A stretch of DNA of 64,000 nt from Ryuthela nishihirai (taxonomy: Eukaryota > Arthropoda > Arachnida > Araneae > Heptathelidae), in assembly GCA_038380435.1 (NCBI GenBank), contig JAWZYU010000028.1, positions 45,815,095 through 45,879,094 of the forward strand, given 5' to 3'. Positions within the stretch are counted from its first letter, which is position 1. Each line of letters begins with the position of its first letter. A program made the position numbers and the translations under genes. Of the stretch, positions 32,122-46,047 are shown in pieces. Below the pieces are notes generated by a model, which was not told the origin of the DNA, searched no databases, and was given only the letters and a program-made list of their open reading frames with translations.

Positions 32122-32690
32122 CAGAAGTCTGTGCAATCCGGCAGTCTACAAAACGAAGTTGTTTAAAATTCAATATTGTCAATATTTATATAAATTCTCT
32201 TTAATCCGAACTCGAATAAGGCAAATTTCTAAACAAATTTATATCTTCCGAATGGAACAATCCAAAATCAAATGTAAATGAAAGAACAGTACGGAAAACA
32301 AAAAAAGTGTAGAGCTTATCTGCATTCTCACTAATCCGACTTTTAGTAAAATGGATTTTCAAAAGGTTACTTATTCTAAAGGAAGCAATGGAAAATCAAA
32401 GTAATGCATTACACGATACCGACATTTTCGCTAATCCGACCTCGGTTAAAATGGATTATCATATTATAATTCCTGCCTCTTCTTTCTGAACAAAGCAATC
32501 AGAAATAAAAGAAAGCAGTGCAGAGAAACCAGCAGCGTAAGAATATCGTTATTCTGACTAAACCGATGTTCAATAAAACGAATATTTTAAGCGTCCTTTG
32601 CTTCTAAATGGAACAATCGAAAATCAAAGTAACTCGTAGAGGAAACTGAAACATCTGTCCTCGATAATCTGACTCTGGTTAAAATGGATT
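32122..32690 (+). repeat. Left inner arm of the foldback structure
   Basis: It contains repeated CTAATCCGACYTYRGTTAAAATGGAT-type blocks (written here in code; about 24 bp) at roughly 32336, 32430 and 32655. Segments between them are about 100-120 bp long, each with a GGAACAATCNAAAATCAAA-like part. Its reverse complement lies at 33235-33901 in matching order. Confidence 0.82.
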
Positions 32691-33235
32691 TCAGTATTTC
32701 TATTTATTTCTGTTCCTCATAGAGAAAACTGACACAGTCGACATTTCCATCTCAATAATCTGACTCTGGTTAAAACGGTACTTTATTATTCATTTCGTGT
32801 ACTTCTGAATGAAAGAAGCGAAAATTAAAGTAATTCATACAGCAAACTGAAACAGCTCATATTTATATCTGTTCTCAATAATCCGACTCTGGTTAAAACG
32901 AATTTTCATATGGCTATTCATTTCTACTCTTCCTAACGGATGCAAACGGAAATCAATGAAACTCATTCAGGAAGATTAAACAGCTCATAATTAGATATAT
33001 TCTCCATAATCCGATTCTGGTTAAAACGGTTTTCACATTTCTATTCATTTCTCCTCTTCATAGAGAATGCAAACAGAAATCAATGGAGCTCATTCAGGGA
33101 GATGAAGCAACTCATATTTAGATCTGTTCTTCACAATCCGATTCTGGTTAGAACGAATTTTTAAATTAATATTGATTTCTGCTTTTTTCTAAAGGAAAGA
33201 TTCGGAAATTAAAGGAACTCATACAGGAAATTGAA
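32690..33235 (+). repeat. Loop of the foldback: tandem about 120-128-bp units
   Basis: Four to five direct units, each with ATAATCCGACTCTGGTTAAA, a stretch like TTCATATTTCTATTCATTTC, and AAACTGAAACAGCTCATATT. Unit starts lie near 32757, 32880, 33008 and 33136. All point the same way, so this part does not pair and would form the loop. Confidence 0.8.
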
Positions 33236-33950
33236 TACAGAGTCGGATTATCGAGGATAGATATAAATATGAGCTGTTTCAGTTTCATCTAGGAGTTGTT
33301 TTGATTTTCGATTGTTTCGTTTAGAAGCAAAGGTCGTTTAAGAAATTCGTTTTATATAATATCGGTTTAGTCAGAATAGCGATATTCTACCTCATTTACA
33401 AGGAAAGAAATGAAAATATAAAAATCCGTTTTAAACGAAGTCGGATTAGCGATAATAGACAAAAATTTCGGCTGTTTCGATATCGTGTAATGCAACATTC
33501 TGAATTTTGCATTGTTTCCATTAGAAAATAGGTTTTATGAAAATTCGGATTAGTGAGAATACAGATAGCTGTATACAGTTTTGCCTCTTCTAGCGCGTTA
33601 TTTCATTACTATTTAATTTAGTTTAAACGGATATATTCAAAAAAAATTCCTATATAGTGAAATGTCTGATTACAGAGAGCAGACGTAAACCCTTTATTGA
33701 TTTAAGAATTAGCGATTTTGATGCCAATAATGACCCCATAGATTTCCCGTAGTACGGTCGTTTGATTTTGGATTGTTTCATTCGGAAGATAGAGATTTGT
33801 TTAGAAATTCGCCTTATTCGATATCGGATTAAAGAGAATTTCGACTATGCGGATTTTTAAACAACTTCGTTTCGGAATTGCCGTATTGCACAGACTTCCG
33901 AAAAGCATTTTTTTTTGGCTTAGAATTAAACATTTCATTTTTTCATCCAA
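33236..33950 (-). repeat. Right inner arm of the foldback structure
   Basis: Reverse complement of the left arm, including GAGTCGGATTATCGAGGA (33237), CGGTTTAGTCAGAATAGCG (33363), CGGATTAGCGATAAT (33442), TTCGGATTAGTGAGAATAC (33543) and CGGATTAAAGAGAATT (33825). It passes without a break through TTGCACAGACTTCCG into the first units of the 79-bp array, as the left arm passes into minisatellite A. Confidence 0.82.
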
Positions 33951-36900
33951 TTGTTGTATCTACCCATTTGTCGCATCCACCCAATTGCGTTCCTTCCAGT
34001 TGTCATGCACACATTTGTCTTCCACCCATTTGTCGTATTCTCCCCTTTGTCGCATCCACCCAACTGTGTTCCTTCCAGTTGTCATCCACACATTTGTCTT
34101 CCACCCATTTGTCGTATTCTCCCATTTGCCACATCCACCCAATTGTGTTCCTTCCAGTTGTCATCCACACATTTGTCTTCCACCCATTTGTCGTATTCTC
34201 CCATTTGTCGCATCCACCCTATTGTGTTCCTTACAGTTGTCATCCACACATTTGTCTTCCACCCATTTGTCGTATTCTCCCATTTGTCACATCCACCCAA
34301 TTGTGTTCCTTCCAGTTGTCATCCACACATTTGTCTTCCACCCATTTGTCGTATTCTCCCATTTGTCGCATCCACCCAATTGTGTTCCTTCCAGTTGTCA
34401 TCCACACATCTGTCTTCCACCCATTTGTCGTATTCTCCCATTTGTCGCATCCACCCAATTGTGTTCCTTCCAGTTGTCATCCACACATTTGTCTTCCACC
34501 CATTTGTCGTATTCTCCCCTTTGTTGCATCTACCCAATTGTGTTCCTTCCAGTTGTCATCCACACATTTGTCTTCCACCCATTTGTCGTATTCTCCCATT
34601 TGTCGCATCCACTCAATTGTGTTCCTTCCAGTTGTCATCCACACATTTGTCTTCCACCCATTTGTCGTATTCTCCCATTTGTCGCATCCACCCAATTATG
34701 TTCCTTCCAGTTGTCATCCACACATTTGTCTTCCACCCATTTGTCGTATTCTCCCATTTGTCGCATCCACCCAATTGTGTTCCTTCCAGTTGTCATCCAC
34801 ACATTTGTCTTCCACCCATTTGTCGTATTCTCTCATTTGTCGCATCCACCCAATTGTGTTCCTTCCAGTTGTCCTCCACACATTTGTCTTCCACCCATTT
34901 GTCGTATTCTCCCATTTGTCGCATCCACCCAATTGTGTTCCTTCCAGTTGTCATCCACACATTTGTCTTCCACCCATTTGTCGTATTCTCCCATTTGTCG
35001 CATCCACCCAATTGTGTTCCTTCCAGTAGTCATCCACACATTTGTCTTCCACCCATTTGTCGTATTCTCCCATTTGTCGCATCCACCCAATTGTGATCCT
35101 TCCAGTTGACATCCACACATTTGTCTTCCACCCATTTGTCGTATTCTCTCATTTGTCGCATCCACCCAATTGTGTTCCTTCCAGTTGACCTCCACACATT
35201 TGTCTTCAACCCATTTGTCGTATTCTCCCATTTGTCGCATCCACCCATTTGTCGTATTCTCCCATTTGTCGCATCCACCCAATTGTGTTCCTTCCAGTTG
35301 TCGTATTCTCCCATTTGTCGCATCCACCCAATTGTGTTCCTTCCAGTTGTCATCCACACATTTGTCTTCCACCCATTTGTCGTATTCTCCCATTTGTCGC
35401 ATCCACCCAATTGTGTTCCTTCCAGTTGTCATCCACACATTTGTCTTCCACAGATTTGTCGTATTCTCCCATTTGTCGCATCCACCCTATTGTGTTCCTT
35501 ACAGTTGTCATCCACACATTTGTCTTCCACCCATTTGTCGTATTCTCCCATTTGTCGCATCCACCCAATTGTGTTCCTTCCAGTTGTCATCCACACATTT
35601 GTCTTCCACCCATTTGTCGTATTCTCCCATTTGTCGCATCCACCCTATTGTGTTCCTTACAGTTGTCATCCACACATTTGTCTTTCACCCATTTGTCGTA
35701 TTCTCCCATTTGCCACATCCACCCAATTGTGTTCCTTCCAGTTGTCATCCACACATTTGTCTTCCACCCATTTGTCGTATTCTCCCATTTGTCGCATCCA
35801 CCCTATTGTGTTCCTTACATTTGTCATCCACACATTTGTCTTCCACCCATTTGTCGTATTCTCCCATTTGTCGCATCCACCCAATTGTGTTCCTTCCAGT
35901 TGTCATCCACACATTTGTCTTCCACCCATTTGTCGTATTCTCCCATTTGTCGCATCCACCCAATTGTGTTCCTTCCAGTTGTCATCCACACATCTGTCTT
36001 CCACCCATTTGTCGTATTCTCCCATTTGTCGCATCCACCCAATTGTGTTCCTTCCAGTTGTCATCCACACATTTGTCTTCCACCCATTTGTCGTATTCTC
36101 CCCTTTGTTGCATCTACCCAATTGTGTTCCTTCCAGTTGTCATCCACACATTTGTCTTCCACCCATTTGTCGTATTCTCCCATTTGTTGCATCCACCCAA
36201 TTGTGTTCCTTCCAGTTGTCATCCACACATTTGTCTTCCACCCATTTGTCGTATTCTCCCATTTGTCGCATCCACCCAATTATGTTCCTTCCAGTTGTCA
36301 TCCACACATTTGTCTTCCACCCATTTGTCGTATTCTCCCATTTGTCGCATCCACCCAATTGTGTTCCTTCCAGTTGTCATCCACACATTTGTCTTCCACC
36401 CATTTGTCGTATTCTTTCATTTGTCGCATCCACCCAATTGTGTTCCTTCCAGTTGTCCTCCACACATTTGTCTTCCACCCATTTGTCGTATTCTCCCATT
36501 TGTCGCATCCACCCAATTGTGTTCCTTCCAGTTGTCCTCCACACATTTGTCTTCCACCCATTTGTCGTATTCTCCCATTTGTCGCATCCACCCAATTGTG
36601 TTCCTTCCAGTTGTCATCCACACATTTGTCTTCCACCCATTTGTCGTATTCTCCCATTTGTCGCTTCCACCCAATTGTGATCCTTCCAGTTGTCATCCAC
36701 ACATTTGTCTTCCACCCATTTGTCGTATTCTCTCATTTGTCGCATCCACCCAATTGTGTTCCTTCCAGTTGACCTCCACACATTTGTCTTCAACCCATTT
36801 GTCGTATTCTCCCATTTGTCGCATCCACCCATTTGTCGTATTCTCCCATTTGTCGCATCCACCCAATTGTGTTCCTTCCAGTTGTCGTATTATCCCATTT

Positions 36901-39900
36901 GTCGCCTCCACCCAATTGTGTTCCTTCCAGTTGTCATCCACACATTGGTCTTCCACCCATTTGTCGTATTCTCCCATTTGTCGCATCCACCCAATTGTGT
37001 TCCTTCCAGTTGCCATCCACACATTTGTCTTCCACCCATTTGTCGTATTCTCCCATTTGTCGCATCCACCCAATTGTGTTCCTTACAGTTGTCATCCACA
37101 CATTTGTCTTCCACCCATTTGTCGTATTCTCCCATTTGTCGCATCCACCCAATTGTGTTCCTTCCAGTTGCCATCCACACATTTGTCTTCCACCCATTTG
37201 TCGTATTCTCTCATTTGTCGCATCCACCCAATTGTGTTCCTTCCAGTTGTCATCCACACATTTGCCTTCCACCCATTTGTCGTATTATCCCATTTGTCGC
37301 ATCGACCCAATTGTGTTCCTTCCAGTTGTCATCCACACATTTGTCTTCCACCCATTTGTCGTATTCTCCCATTTGCCACATCCACCCAATTGTGTTCCTT
37401 CCAGTTGTCATCCACACATTTGTCTTCCACCCATTTGTCGTATTCTCCCATTTGTCGCATCCACCCAATTGTGTTCCTTCCAGTTGTCATCCACACATTT
37501 GTCTTCCACCCATTTGTCGTATTCTCCCATTTGTCGCATCCACCCAATTGTGTTCCTTCCAGTTGTCATCCACACATTTGTCTTCCACCCATTTGTCGTA
37601 TTCTCCCATTTGTCGCATCCACCCAATTGTGTTCCTTCCAGTTGTCATCCACACATTTGTCTTCCACCCATTTGTCGTATTCTCCCATTTGTCGCATCCA
37701 CTCAATTGTGTTCCTTCCAGTTGTCATCCACACATTTGTCTTCCACCCATTTGTCGTATTCTCCCATTTGTCACATCCACCCAATTGTGTTCCTTCCAGT
37801 TGTCATCCACACATTTGTCTTCCACCCATTTGTCGTATTCTCTCATTTGTCACATCCACCCAATTGTGTTCCTTCCAGTTGCCATCCACACATTTGTCTT
37901 CCACCCATTTGTCATATTCTCCCATTTGTCGCATCCACCCAATTGTGTTCCTTCCAGTTGTCATCCACACATTTGTCTTCCACCCATTTGTCGTAATCTC
38001 CCATTTCTCGCATCCACCCAATTGTGTTCCTTCCAGTTGTCATCCACACATTTGTCTTCCACCCATTTGTCGTATTCTCTCATTTGTCGCATCCACCCAA
38101 TTGTGTTCTTTCCAGTTGTCATCCACACATTTGTCTTCCACCCATTTGTCGTATTCTCCCATTTGTCACATCCACCCAACTGTGTTCCTTCCAGTTGTCA
38201 TCCACACATTTGTCTTCCACCCAATTGTCGTATTCTCCCATTTGTCACATCCACCCAATTGTGTTCCTTCCAGTTGTAATGCACACATTTGTCTTCCACC
38301 CATTTGTCGTATTCTCCCATTTGTCGCATCGACCCAATTGTGTTCCTTCCAGTTGTCATCCACACATTTGTCTTCCACCCATTTGTCGTATTCTCCCATT
38401 TGCCGCATCCACCCAATTGTGTTCCTTCCAGTTGTCATCCACACATTTGTCTTTCACCCATTTGTCGCATCCACCCAATTGTGTTCCTTCCAGTTGTCAT
38501 CCACACATTTGTCTTCCACCCATTTGTCGTATTCTCCCATTTGTCGCATCCACCCAATTGTGTTCCTTCCAGTTGTCATCCACACATTTGTCTTCCACCA
38601 ATTTGTCGTATTCTCCCATTTGTCGCATCCACCCAATTGTGTTCCTTCCAGTTGTCATCCACACATTTGTCTTCCACCCATTTGTCGCATCCACCCAATT
38701 GTGTTCCTTCCAGTTGTCATCCACACATTTGTCTTCCACACATTTGTCGTATTCTCTCATTTGTCACATCCACCCAATTGTGTTCCTTCCAGTTGTCATC
38801 CACCCATTTGTCGCATCCACCCAATTGTGTTCCTTCCAGTTGTCATCCACACATTTGTCTTCCACCCATTTGTCGTATTCTCCCATTTGTCGCATCCACC
38901 CAATTGCGTTCCTTCCAGTTGTCATCCACCCATTTGTCGCATCCACCCAATTGTGTTCCTTCCAGTTGTCATCCACACATTTGTCTTCCACCCAGTTGTC
39001 GTATTCTCTCATTTGTCACATCCACCCAATTGTGTTCTTTCCAGTTGTCATCCACACATTTGTCTTCCACCCATTTGTCGTATTCTCCCATTTGTCGTAT
39101 CCACCCAATTGTGTTCCTTCCAGTTGTCATCCACACATTTGTCTTCCACCCATTTGTCGTATTCTCCCATTTGTCGCATCCACCCAATTGTGTTCCTTCC
39201 AGTTGTCCTCCACACATTTGTCTTCCACCCATTTGTCGTATTCTCCTATTTGTCGCATCCACCCAATTGTGTTCCTTCCAGTTGTCATCCACACATTTGT
39301 CTTCCACCCATTTGTCGTATTCTCCCATTTGTCACATCCACCCAATTGTGTTCCTTCCAGTTGTCATCCACACATTTGTCTTCCACCCATTTGTCGTATT
39401 CTCCCATTTGTCGCATCCACCCAATTGTGTTCCTTCCAGTTGTCATCCACACATTTGTCTTCCACCCATTTGTCGTATTCTCCCATTTGTCACATCCACC
39501 CAATTTTGTTCCTTCCAGTTGTCATCCACCCATTTGTCGTATTCTCCCATTTGTCGCATCCACCCAATTGTGTTCCTTCCAGTTGTCATCCACACATTTT
39601 TTTCCACCCATTTGTCGTATTCTCCCATTTGTCGCATCCACCCAATTGTGTTCCTTCCAGTTGTCATCCACCCATTTGTCGTATTCTCCCATTTGTCGCA
39701 TCCACCCAATTGTGTTCCTTCCAGTTGTCATCCACACATTTGTCTTCCACCCATTTGTCGTATTCTCCCATTTGTCGCATCCACCCAATTGTGTTCCTTC
39801 CAGTTGTCATCCACACATTTGTCTTCCACCCATTCGTCGTATTCTCCCATTTGTCGCATCCACCCAATTGTGTTCCTTCCAGTTGTCATCCACACCTTTG

Positions 39901-42900
39901 TCTTCCACTCATTTGTCGTATTCTCCCATTTGTCACATCCACCCAATTGTGTTCCTTCCAGTTGTCATCCACACCTTTGTCTTCCACTCATTTGTCGTAT
40001 TCTCCCATTTGTCACATCCACCCAATTGTGTTCCTTCCAGTTGTCATCCACGCATTTGTCTTCCACCTATTTGTCGTATTCTCCCATTTGTCGCATCCAC
40101 CCAATTGTGTTCCTTCCAGTTGTCATCCACCCATTTGTCGTATTCTCCCATTTGTCACATCCACCCAATTGTGTTCCTTCCAGTTGTCATCCACACATTT
40201 GTCTTCCACCCATTTATCGTATTCTCACATTTGTCGCATCCACCCAATTGTGTTCCTTCCAGTTGTCATCCACACATTTGTCTTCCACCCATTTGTCGAA
40301 TCCACCCAATTGTGTTCCTTCCAGTTGTCATCCACACATTTGTCTTCCACCCATTTGTCGTATTCTCCCATTTGTCGCATCCACCCAATTGTGTTCCTTC
40401 CAGTTGTCATCCACACATTTGTCTTCCACCCATTTGTCGTATTCTCCCATTTGTCGCATCCACCCAATTGTGTTCCTTCCAGTTGTAATCCACACATTTG
40501 TCTTCCACCCATTTGTCGTATTCTCCCATTTGTCGCATCCACCCAATTGTGTTCCTTCCAGTTGTCATCCACACATTTGTCTTCCACCCATTTGTCGTAT
40601 TCTCCCATTTGTCGCATCCACCCAATTGTGTTCCTTCCAGTTGTCACCCACACATTTGTCTTCCACCCATTTGTCGTATTCTCTCATTTGTCGCATCCAC
40701 CCAATTGTGTTCTTTCCAGTTGTCATCCACACATTTGTCTTCCACCCATTTGTCGTATTCTCCCATTTGTCGCATCCACCCAACTGTGTTCCTTCCAGTT
40801 GTCATCCACACATTTGTCTTCCACCCAATTGTCGTATTCTCCCATTTGTCACATCCACCCAATTGTGTTCCTTCCAGTTGTAATGCACACATTTGTCTTC
40901 CACCCATTTGTCGTATTCTCCCATTTGTCGCATCCACCAAATTGTGTTCCTTCCAGTTGTCATCCACACATTTGTCTTCCACCCATTTGTCGTATTCTCC
41001 CATTTGTCGCATCCACCCAATTGTGTTCCTTCCAGTTGTCACCCACACATTTGTCTTCCACTCATTTGTCGTATTCTCCCATTTGTCACATCCACCCAAT
41101 TGTGTTCCTTCCAGTTGTCATCCACACATTTGTCTTCCACCCATTTGTCGTATTCTCCCATTTGTCGCATCCACCCAATTGTGTTCCTTCCAGTTGTCAT
41201 CCACACATTTGTCTTCCACCCATTTGTCGTATTCTCCCATTTGTCGCATCCACCCAATTGTGTTCCTTCCAGTTGTCATCCACACATTTGTCTTCCACCC
41301 ATTTGTTGTATTCTCCCATTTGTCGCATCCACCCAATTGTGTTCCTTCCAGTTGTCATCCACACATTTGTCTTCCACCCATTTGTCGTATTCTCTCATTT
41401 GTCGCATCCACCCAATTGTGTTCCTTCCAGTTGACCTCCACACATTTGTCTTCAACCCATTTGTCGTATTCTCCCATTTGTCGCATCCACCCATTTGTCG
41501 TATTCTCCCATTTGTCGCATCCACCCAATTGTGTTGCTTCCAGTTGTCATCCACACATTTGTCTTCCACCCATTTGTCGTATTCTCCCATTTGTCGCATC
41601 CACCCAATTGTGTTCCTTCCAGTTGTCATCCACACATTTGTCTTCCACCCATTTGTCGTATTCTCCCATTTGTCGCATCCACCCAATTGTGTTCCTTCCA
41701 GTTGCCATCCACACATTTGTCTTCCACCCATTTGTCGTATTCTCTCATTTGTCGCATCCACCCAATTGTGTTCCTTCCAGTTGTCATCCACACATTTGCC
41801 TTCCACCCATTTGTCGTATTCTCCCATTTGTCGCATCGACCCAATTGTGTTCCTTCCAGTTGTCATCCACACATTTGTCTTCCACCCATTTGTCGTATTC
41901 TCCCATTTGCCGCATCCACCCAATTGTGTTCCTTCCAGTTGTCATCCACACATTTGTCTTTCACCCATTTGTCGTATTCTCCCATTTGTGGCATCCACCC
42001 AATTGTGTTCCTTCCAGTTGTCATCCACACATTTGTCTTCCACCCATTTGTCGTATTCTCCCATTTGTCGCATCCACCAAATTGTGTTCCTTCCAGTTGT
42101 CATCCACACATTTGTGTTCCACCCATTTGTCGTATTCTCCCATTTGTCGCATCCACCCAATTGTGTTCCTTCCAGTTGTCATCCACACATTTGTCTTCCA
42201 CCCATTTGTCGTATTCTCCCATTTGTCGCATCCACCCAATTGTGTTCCTTCCAGTTGTCATCCACACATTTGTCTTCCACCCATTTGTCGTATTCTCTCA
42301 TTTGTCACATCCACCCAATTGTGTTCCTTCCAGTTGCCATCCACACATTTGTCTTCCACCCATTTGTCGTATTCTCCCATTTGTCGCATCCACCCAATTG
42401 TGTTCCTTCCAGTTGTCATCCACACATTTGTCTTCCACCCATTTGTCGTATTCTCCCATTTCTCGCATCCACCCAATTGTGTTCCTTCCAGTTGTCATCC
42501 ACACATTTGTCTTCCACCCATTTGTCGTATTCTCTCATTTGTCGCATCCACCCAATTGTGTTCTTTCCAGTTGTCATCCACACATTTGTCTTCCACCCAT
42601 TTGTCGCATTCTCCCATTTGTCGCATCCACCTAACTGTGTTCCTTCCAGTTGTCATCCACACATTTGTCTTCCACCCAATTGTCGTATTCTCCCATTTGT
42701 CACATCCACCCAATTGTGTTCCTTCCAGTTGTCATCCACACATTTATCTTCCACCCATTTGTCATATTCTGCCATTTGTCGCATCCCCCCAATTGTGTTC
42801 CTTCCAGTTGTCATCCATACATTTGTCTTCCACCCATTTGTCGTATTCTCCCATTTCTCGCATCCACCCAATTGTGTTCCTTCCAGTTGTCATCCACACA

Positions 42901-45900
42901 TTTGTCTTCCACCCATTTGTCATATTCTCTCATTTGTCGCATCCACCCAATTGTGTTCTTTCCAGTTGTCATCCACACATTTGTCTTCCACCCATTTGTC
43001 GTATTTTCCCATTTGTCGCATCCACCCAACTGTGTTCCTTCCAGTTGTCATCCACACATTTGTCTTCCACCCAATTGTCGTATTCTCCCATTTGTCACAT
43101 CCACCCAATTGTGTTCCTTCCAGTTGTCATCCACACATTTATCTTCCACCCATTTGTCATATTCTCCCATTTGTCGCATCCACCCAATTGTGTTCCTTCC
43201 AGTTGTCATCCACACATTTGTCTTCCACCCATTTGTCGTATTCTCCCATTTGTCGCATCCACCCAATTGCGTTCCTTCCAGTTGTCATCCACCCATTTGT
43301 CGCATCCACCCAATTGTGTTCCTTCCAATTGTCATCCACACATTTGTCTTCCACCCAGTTGTCGTATTCTCTCATTTGTCGCATCCACCCAATTGTGTTC
43401 TTTCCAGTTGTCATCCACACATTTGTCTTCCACCCATTTGTCGTATTCTCCCATTTGTCGTATCCACCCAATTGTGTTCCTTCCAGTTGTCATCCACACA
43501 TTTGTCTTCCACCCATTTGTCGTATTCTCCCATTTGTCGCATCCACCCAATTGTGTTCCTTCCAGTTGTCCTCCACACATTTGTCTTCCACCCATTTGTC
43601 GTATTCTCCTATTTGTCGCATCCACCCAATTGTGTTCCTTCCAGTTGTCATCCACACATTTGTCTTCCACCCATTTGTCGTATTCTCCCATTTGTCACAT
43701 CCACCCAATTGTGTTCCTTCCAGTTGTCATCCGCACATTTGTCTTCCACCCATTTGTCGTATTCTCCCATTTGTCGCATCCACCCAATTGTGTTCCTTCC
43801 AGTTGTCATCCACACATTTCTCTTCCACCCATTTGTCGTATTCTCCCATTTGTCACATCCACCCAATTTTGTTCCTTCCAGTTGTCATCCACCCATTTGT
43901 CGTATTCTCCCATTTGTCGCATCCACCCAATTGTGTTCCTTCCAGTTGTCATCCACACATTTTTTTCCACCCATTTGTCGTATTCTCCCATTTGTCGCAT
44001 CCACCCAATTGTGTTCCTTCCAGTTGTCATCCACCCATTTGTCGTATTCTCCCATTTGTCGCATCCACCCAATTGTGTTCCTTCCAGTTGTCATCCACAC
44101 ATTTGTCTTCCACCCATTTGTCGTATTCTCCCATTTGTCGCATCCACCCAATTGTGTTCCTTCCAGTTGTCATCCACACATTTGTCTTCCACCCATTTGT
44201 CGTATTCTCCCATTTGTCGCATCCACCCAATTGTGTTCCTTCCAGTTGTCATCCACACATTTGTCTTCCACCCATTTGTCGTATTCTCCCATTTGTCGCA
44301 TCCACCCAATTGTGTTCCTTCCAGTTGTCATCCACACCTTTGTCTTCCACTCATTTGTCGTATTCTCCCATTTGTCACATCCACCCAATTGTGTTCCTTC
44401 CAGTTGTCATCCACATATTTGTCTTCCACTCATTTGTCGTATTCTCCCATTTGTCACATCCACCCAATTGTGTTCCTTCCAGTTGTCATCCACGCATTTG
44501 TCTTCCACCCATTTGTCGTATTCTCCCATTTGTCGCATCCACCCAATTGTGTTCCTTCCAGTTGTCATCCACCCATTTGTCGTATTCTCCCATTTGTCAC
44601 ATCCACCCAATTGTGTTCCTTCCAGTTGTCATCCACACATTTGTCTTCCACCCATTTGTCGTATTCTCACATTTGTCGCATCCACCCAATTGTGTTCCTT
44701 CCAGTTGTCATCCACACATTTGTCTTCCACCCATTTGTCGAATCCACCCAATTGTGTTCCTTCCAGTTGTCATCCACACATTTGTCTTCCACCCATTTGT
44801 CGTATTCTCCCATTTGTCGCATCCACCCAATTGTGTTCCTTCCAGTTGTCATCCACACATTTGTCTTCCACCCATTTGTCGTATTCTCCCATTTGTCGCA
44901 TCCACCCAATTGTGTTCCTTCCAGTTGTAATCCACACATTTGTCTTCCACCCATTTGTCGTATTCTCCCATTTGTCGCATCCACCCAATTGTGTTCCTTC
45001 CAGTTGTCATCCACACATTTGTCTTCCACCCATTTGTCGTATTCTCCCATTTGTCGCATCCACCCAATTGTGTTCCTTCCAGTTGTCACCCACACATTTG
45101 TCTTCCACTCATTTGTCGTATTCTCCCATTTGTCACATCCACCCAATTGTGTTCCTTCCAGTTGTCATCCACACATTTGTCTTCCACCCATTTGTCGTAT
45201 TCTCCCATTTGTCGCATCCACCCAATTGTGTTCCTTCCAGTTGTCATCCACACATTTGTCTTCCACCCATTTGTCGTATTCTCCCATTTGTCGCATCCAC
45301 CCAATTGTGTTCCTTCCAGTTGTCATCCACACATTTGTCTTCCACCCATTTGTCGTATTCTCCCATTTGTCGCATCCACCCAATTGTGTTCCTTCCAGTT
45401 GTCATCCACGCATTTGTCTTCCACCCATTTGTCGTATTCTCCCATTTGTCGCATCCACCCAATTGTGTTCCTTCCAGTTGTCATCCACACATTTGTCTTC
45501 CACCCATTTGTCGTATTGTCCTATTTGTCGCATCCACCCAATTGCGTTCCTTCCAGTTGTCATCCACCCATTTGTCGTATTCTCCCATTTGTCGCATCCA
45601 CCCAATTGTGTTCCTTCCAGTTGTCATCCACACATTTGTCTTCCACCCATTTGTCGTATTCTCCCATTTGTCGCATCCACCCAATTGTGTTCCTTCCAGT
45701 TGTCATCCAGACATTTGTCTTCCACCCATTTCTCGTATTCTCCCATTTGTCACATCCACCCAATTGTGTTCCTTCCAGTTGTCATCCACACATTTGTCTT
45801 CCACCCATTTGTCGTATTCTCCCATTTGTCGCATCCACCCAATTGTGTTCCTTCCAGTTGTCATCCACACATTTGTCTTCCACCCATTTGTCGTATTCTC

Positions 45901-46047
45901 CCATTTGTCGCATCCACCCAATTGTGTTCCTTCCAGTTGTCATCCACACATTTGTCTTCCACCCATTTGTCGTATTCTCCCATTTGTCGTATCCACCCTA
46001 TTGTGTTCCTTCCAGTTGTCATCCACACATTTGTCTTCCATCCACTT
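33950..46047 (+). repeat. 79-bp satellite array, about 153 units
   Basis: The monomer is five related subunits: TTTGTCGTATTCTCCCA (17), TTTGTCGCATCCACCCA (17), ATTGTGTTCCTTCCA (15), GTTGTCATCCACACA (15) and TTTGTCTTCCACCCA (15), totalling 79. Most units differ by one to three bases; some have lost one or more subunits. Higher-order duplication is visible. Units near 34.2-35.3 kb recur 1,584 bp later, and a long block near 38.7-41.3 kb recurs about 4.36-4.44 kb later. The plus strand is purine-poor and free of stops in all three frames over long stretches, giving overlapping open frames up to 1,900 codons with a 79-residue period. I regard these as spurious. Confidence 0.95.

Noticed and set aside
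33950..46047. CRISPR-like or centromeric array
   Set aside because: There are no spacers, so it is not CRISPR. A centromeric role cannot be excluded, but a 12-kb array inside a foldback structure with unique DNA on both sides does not support one.
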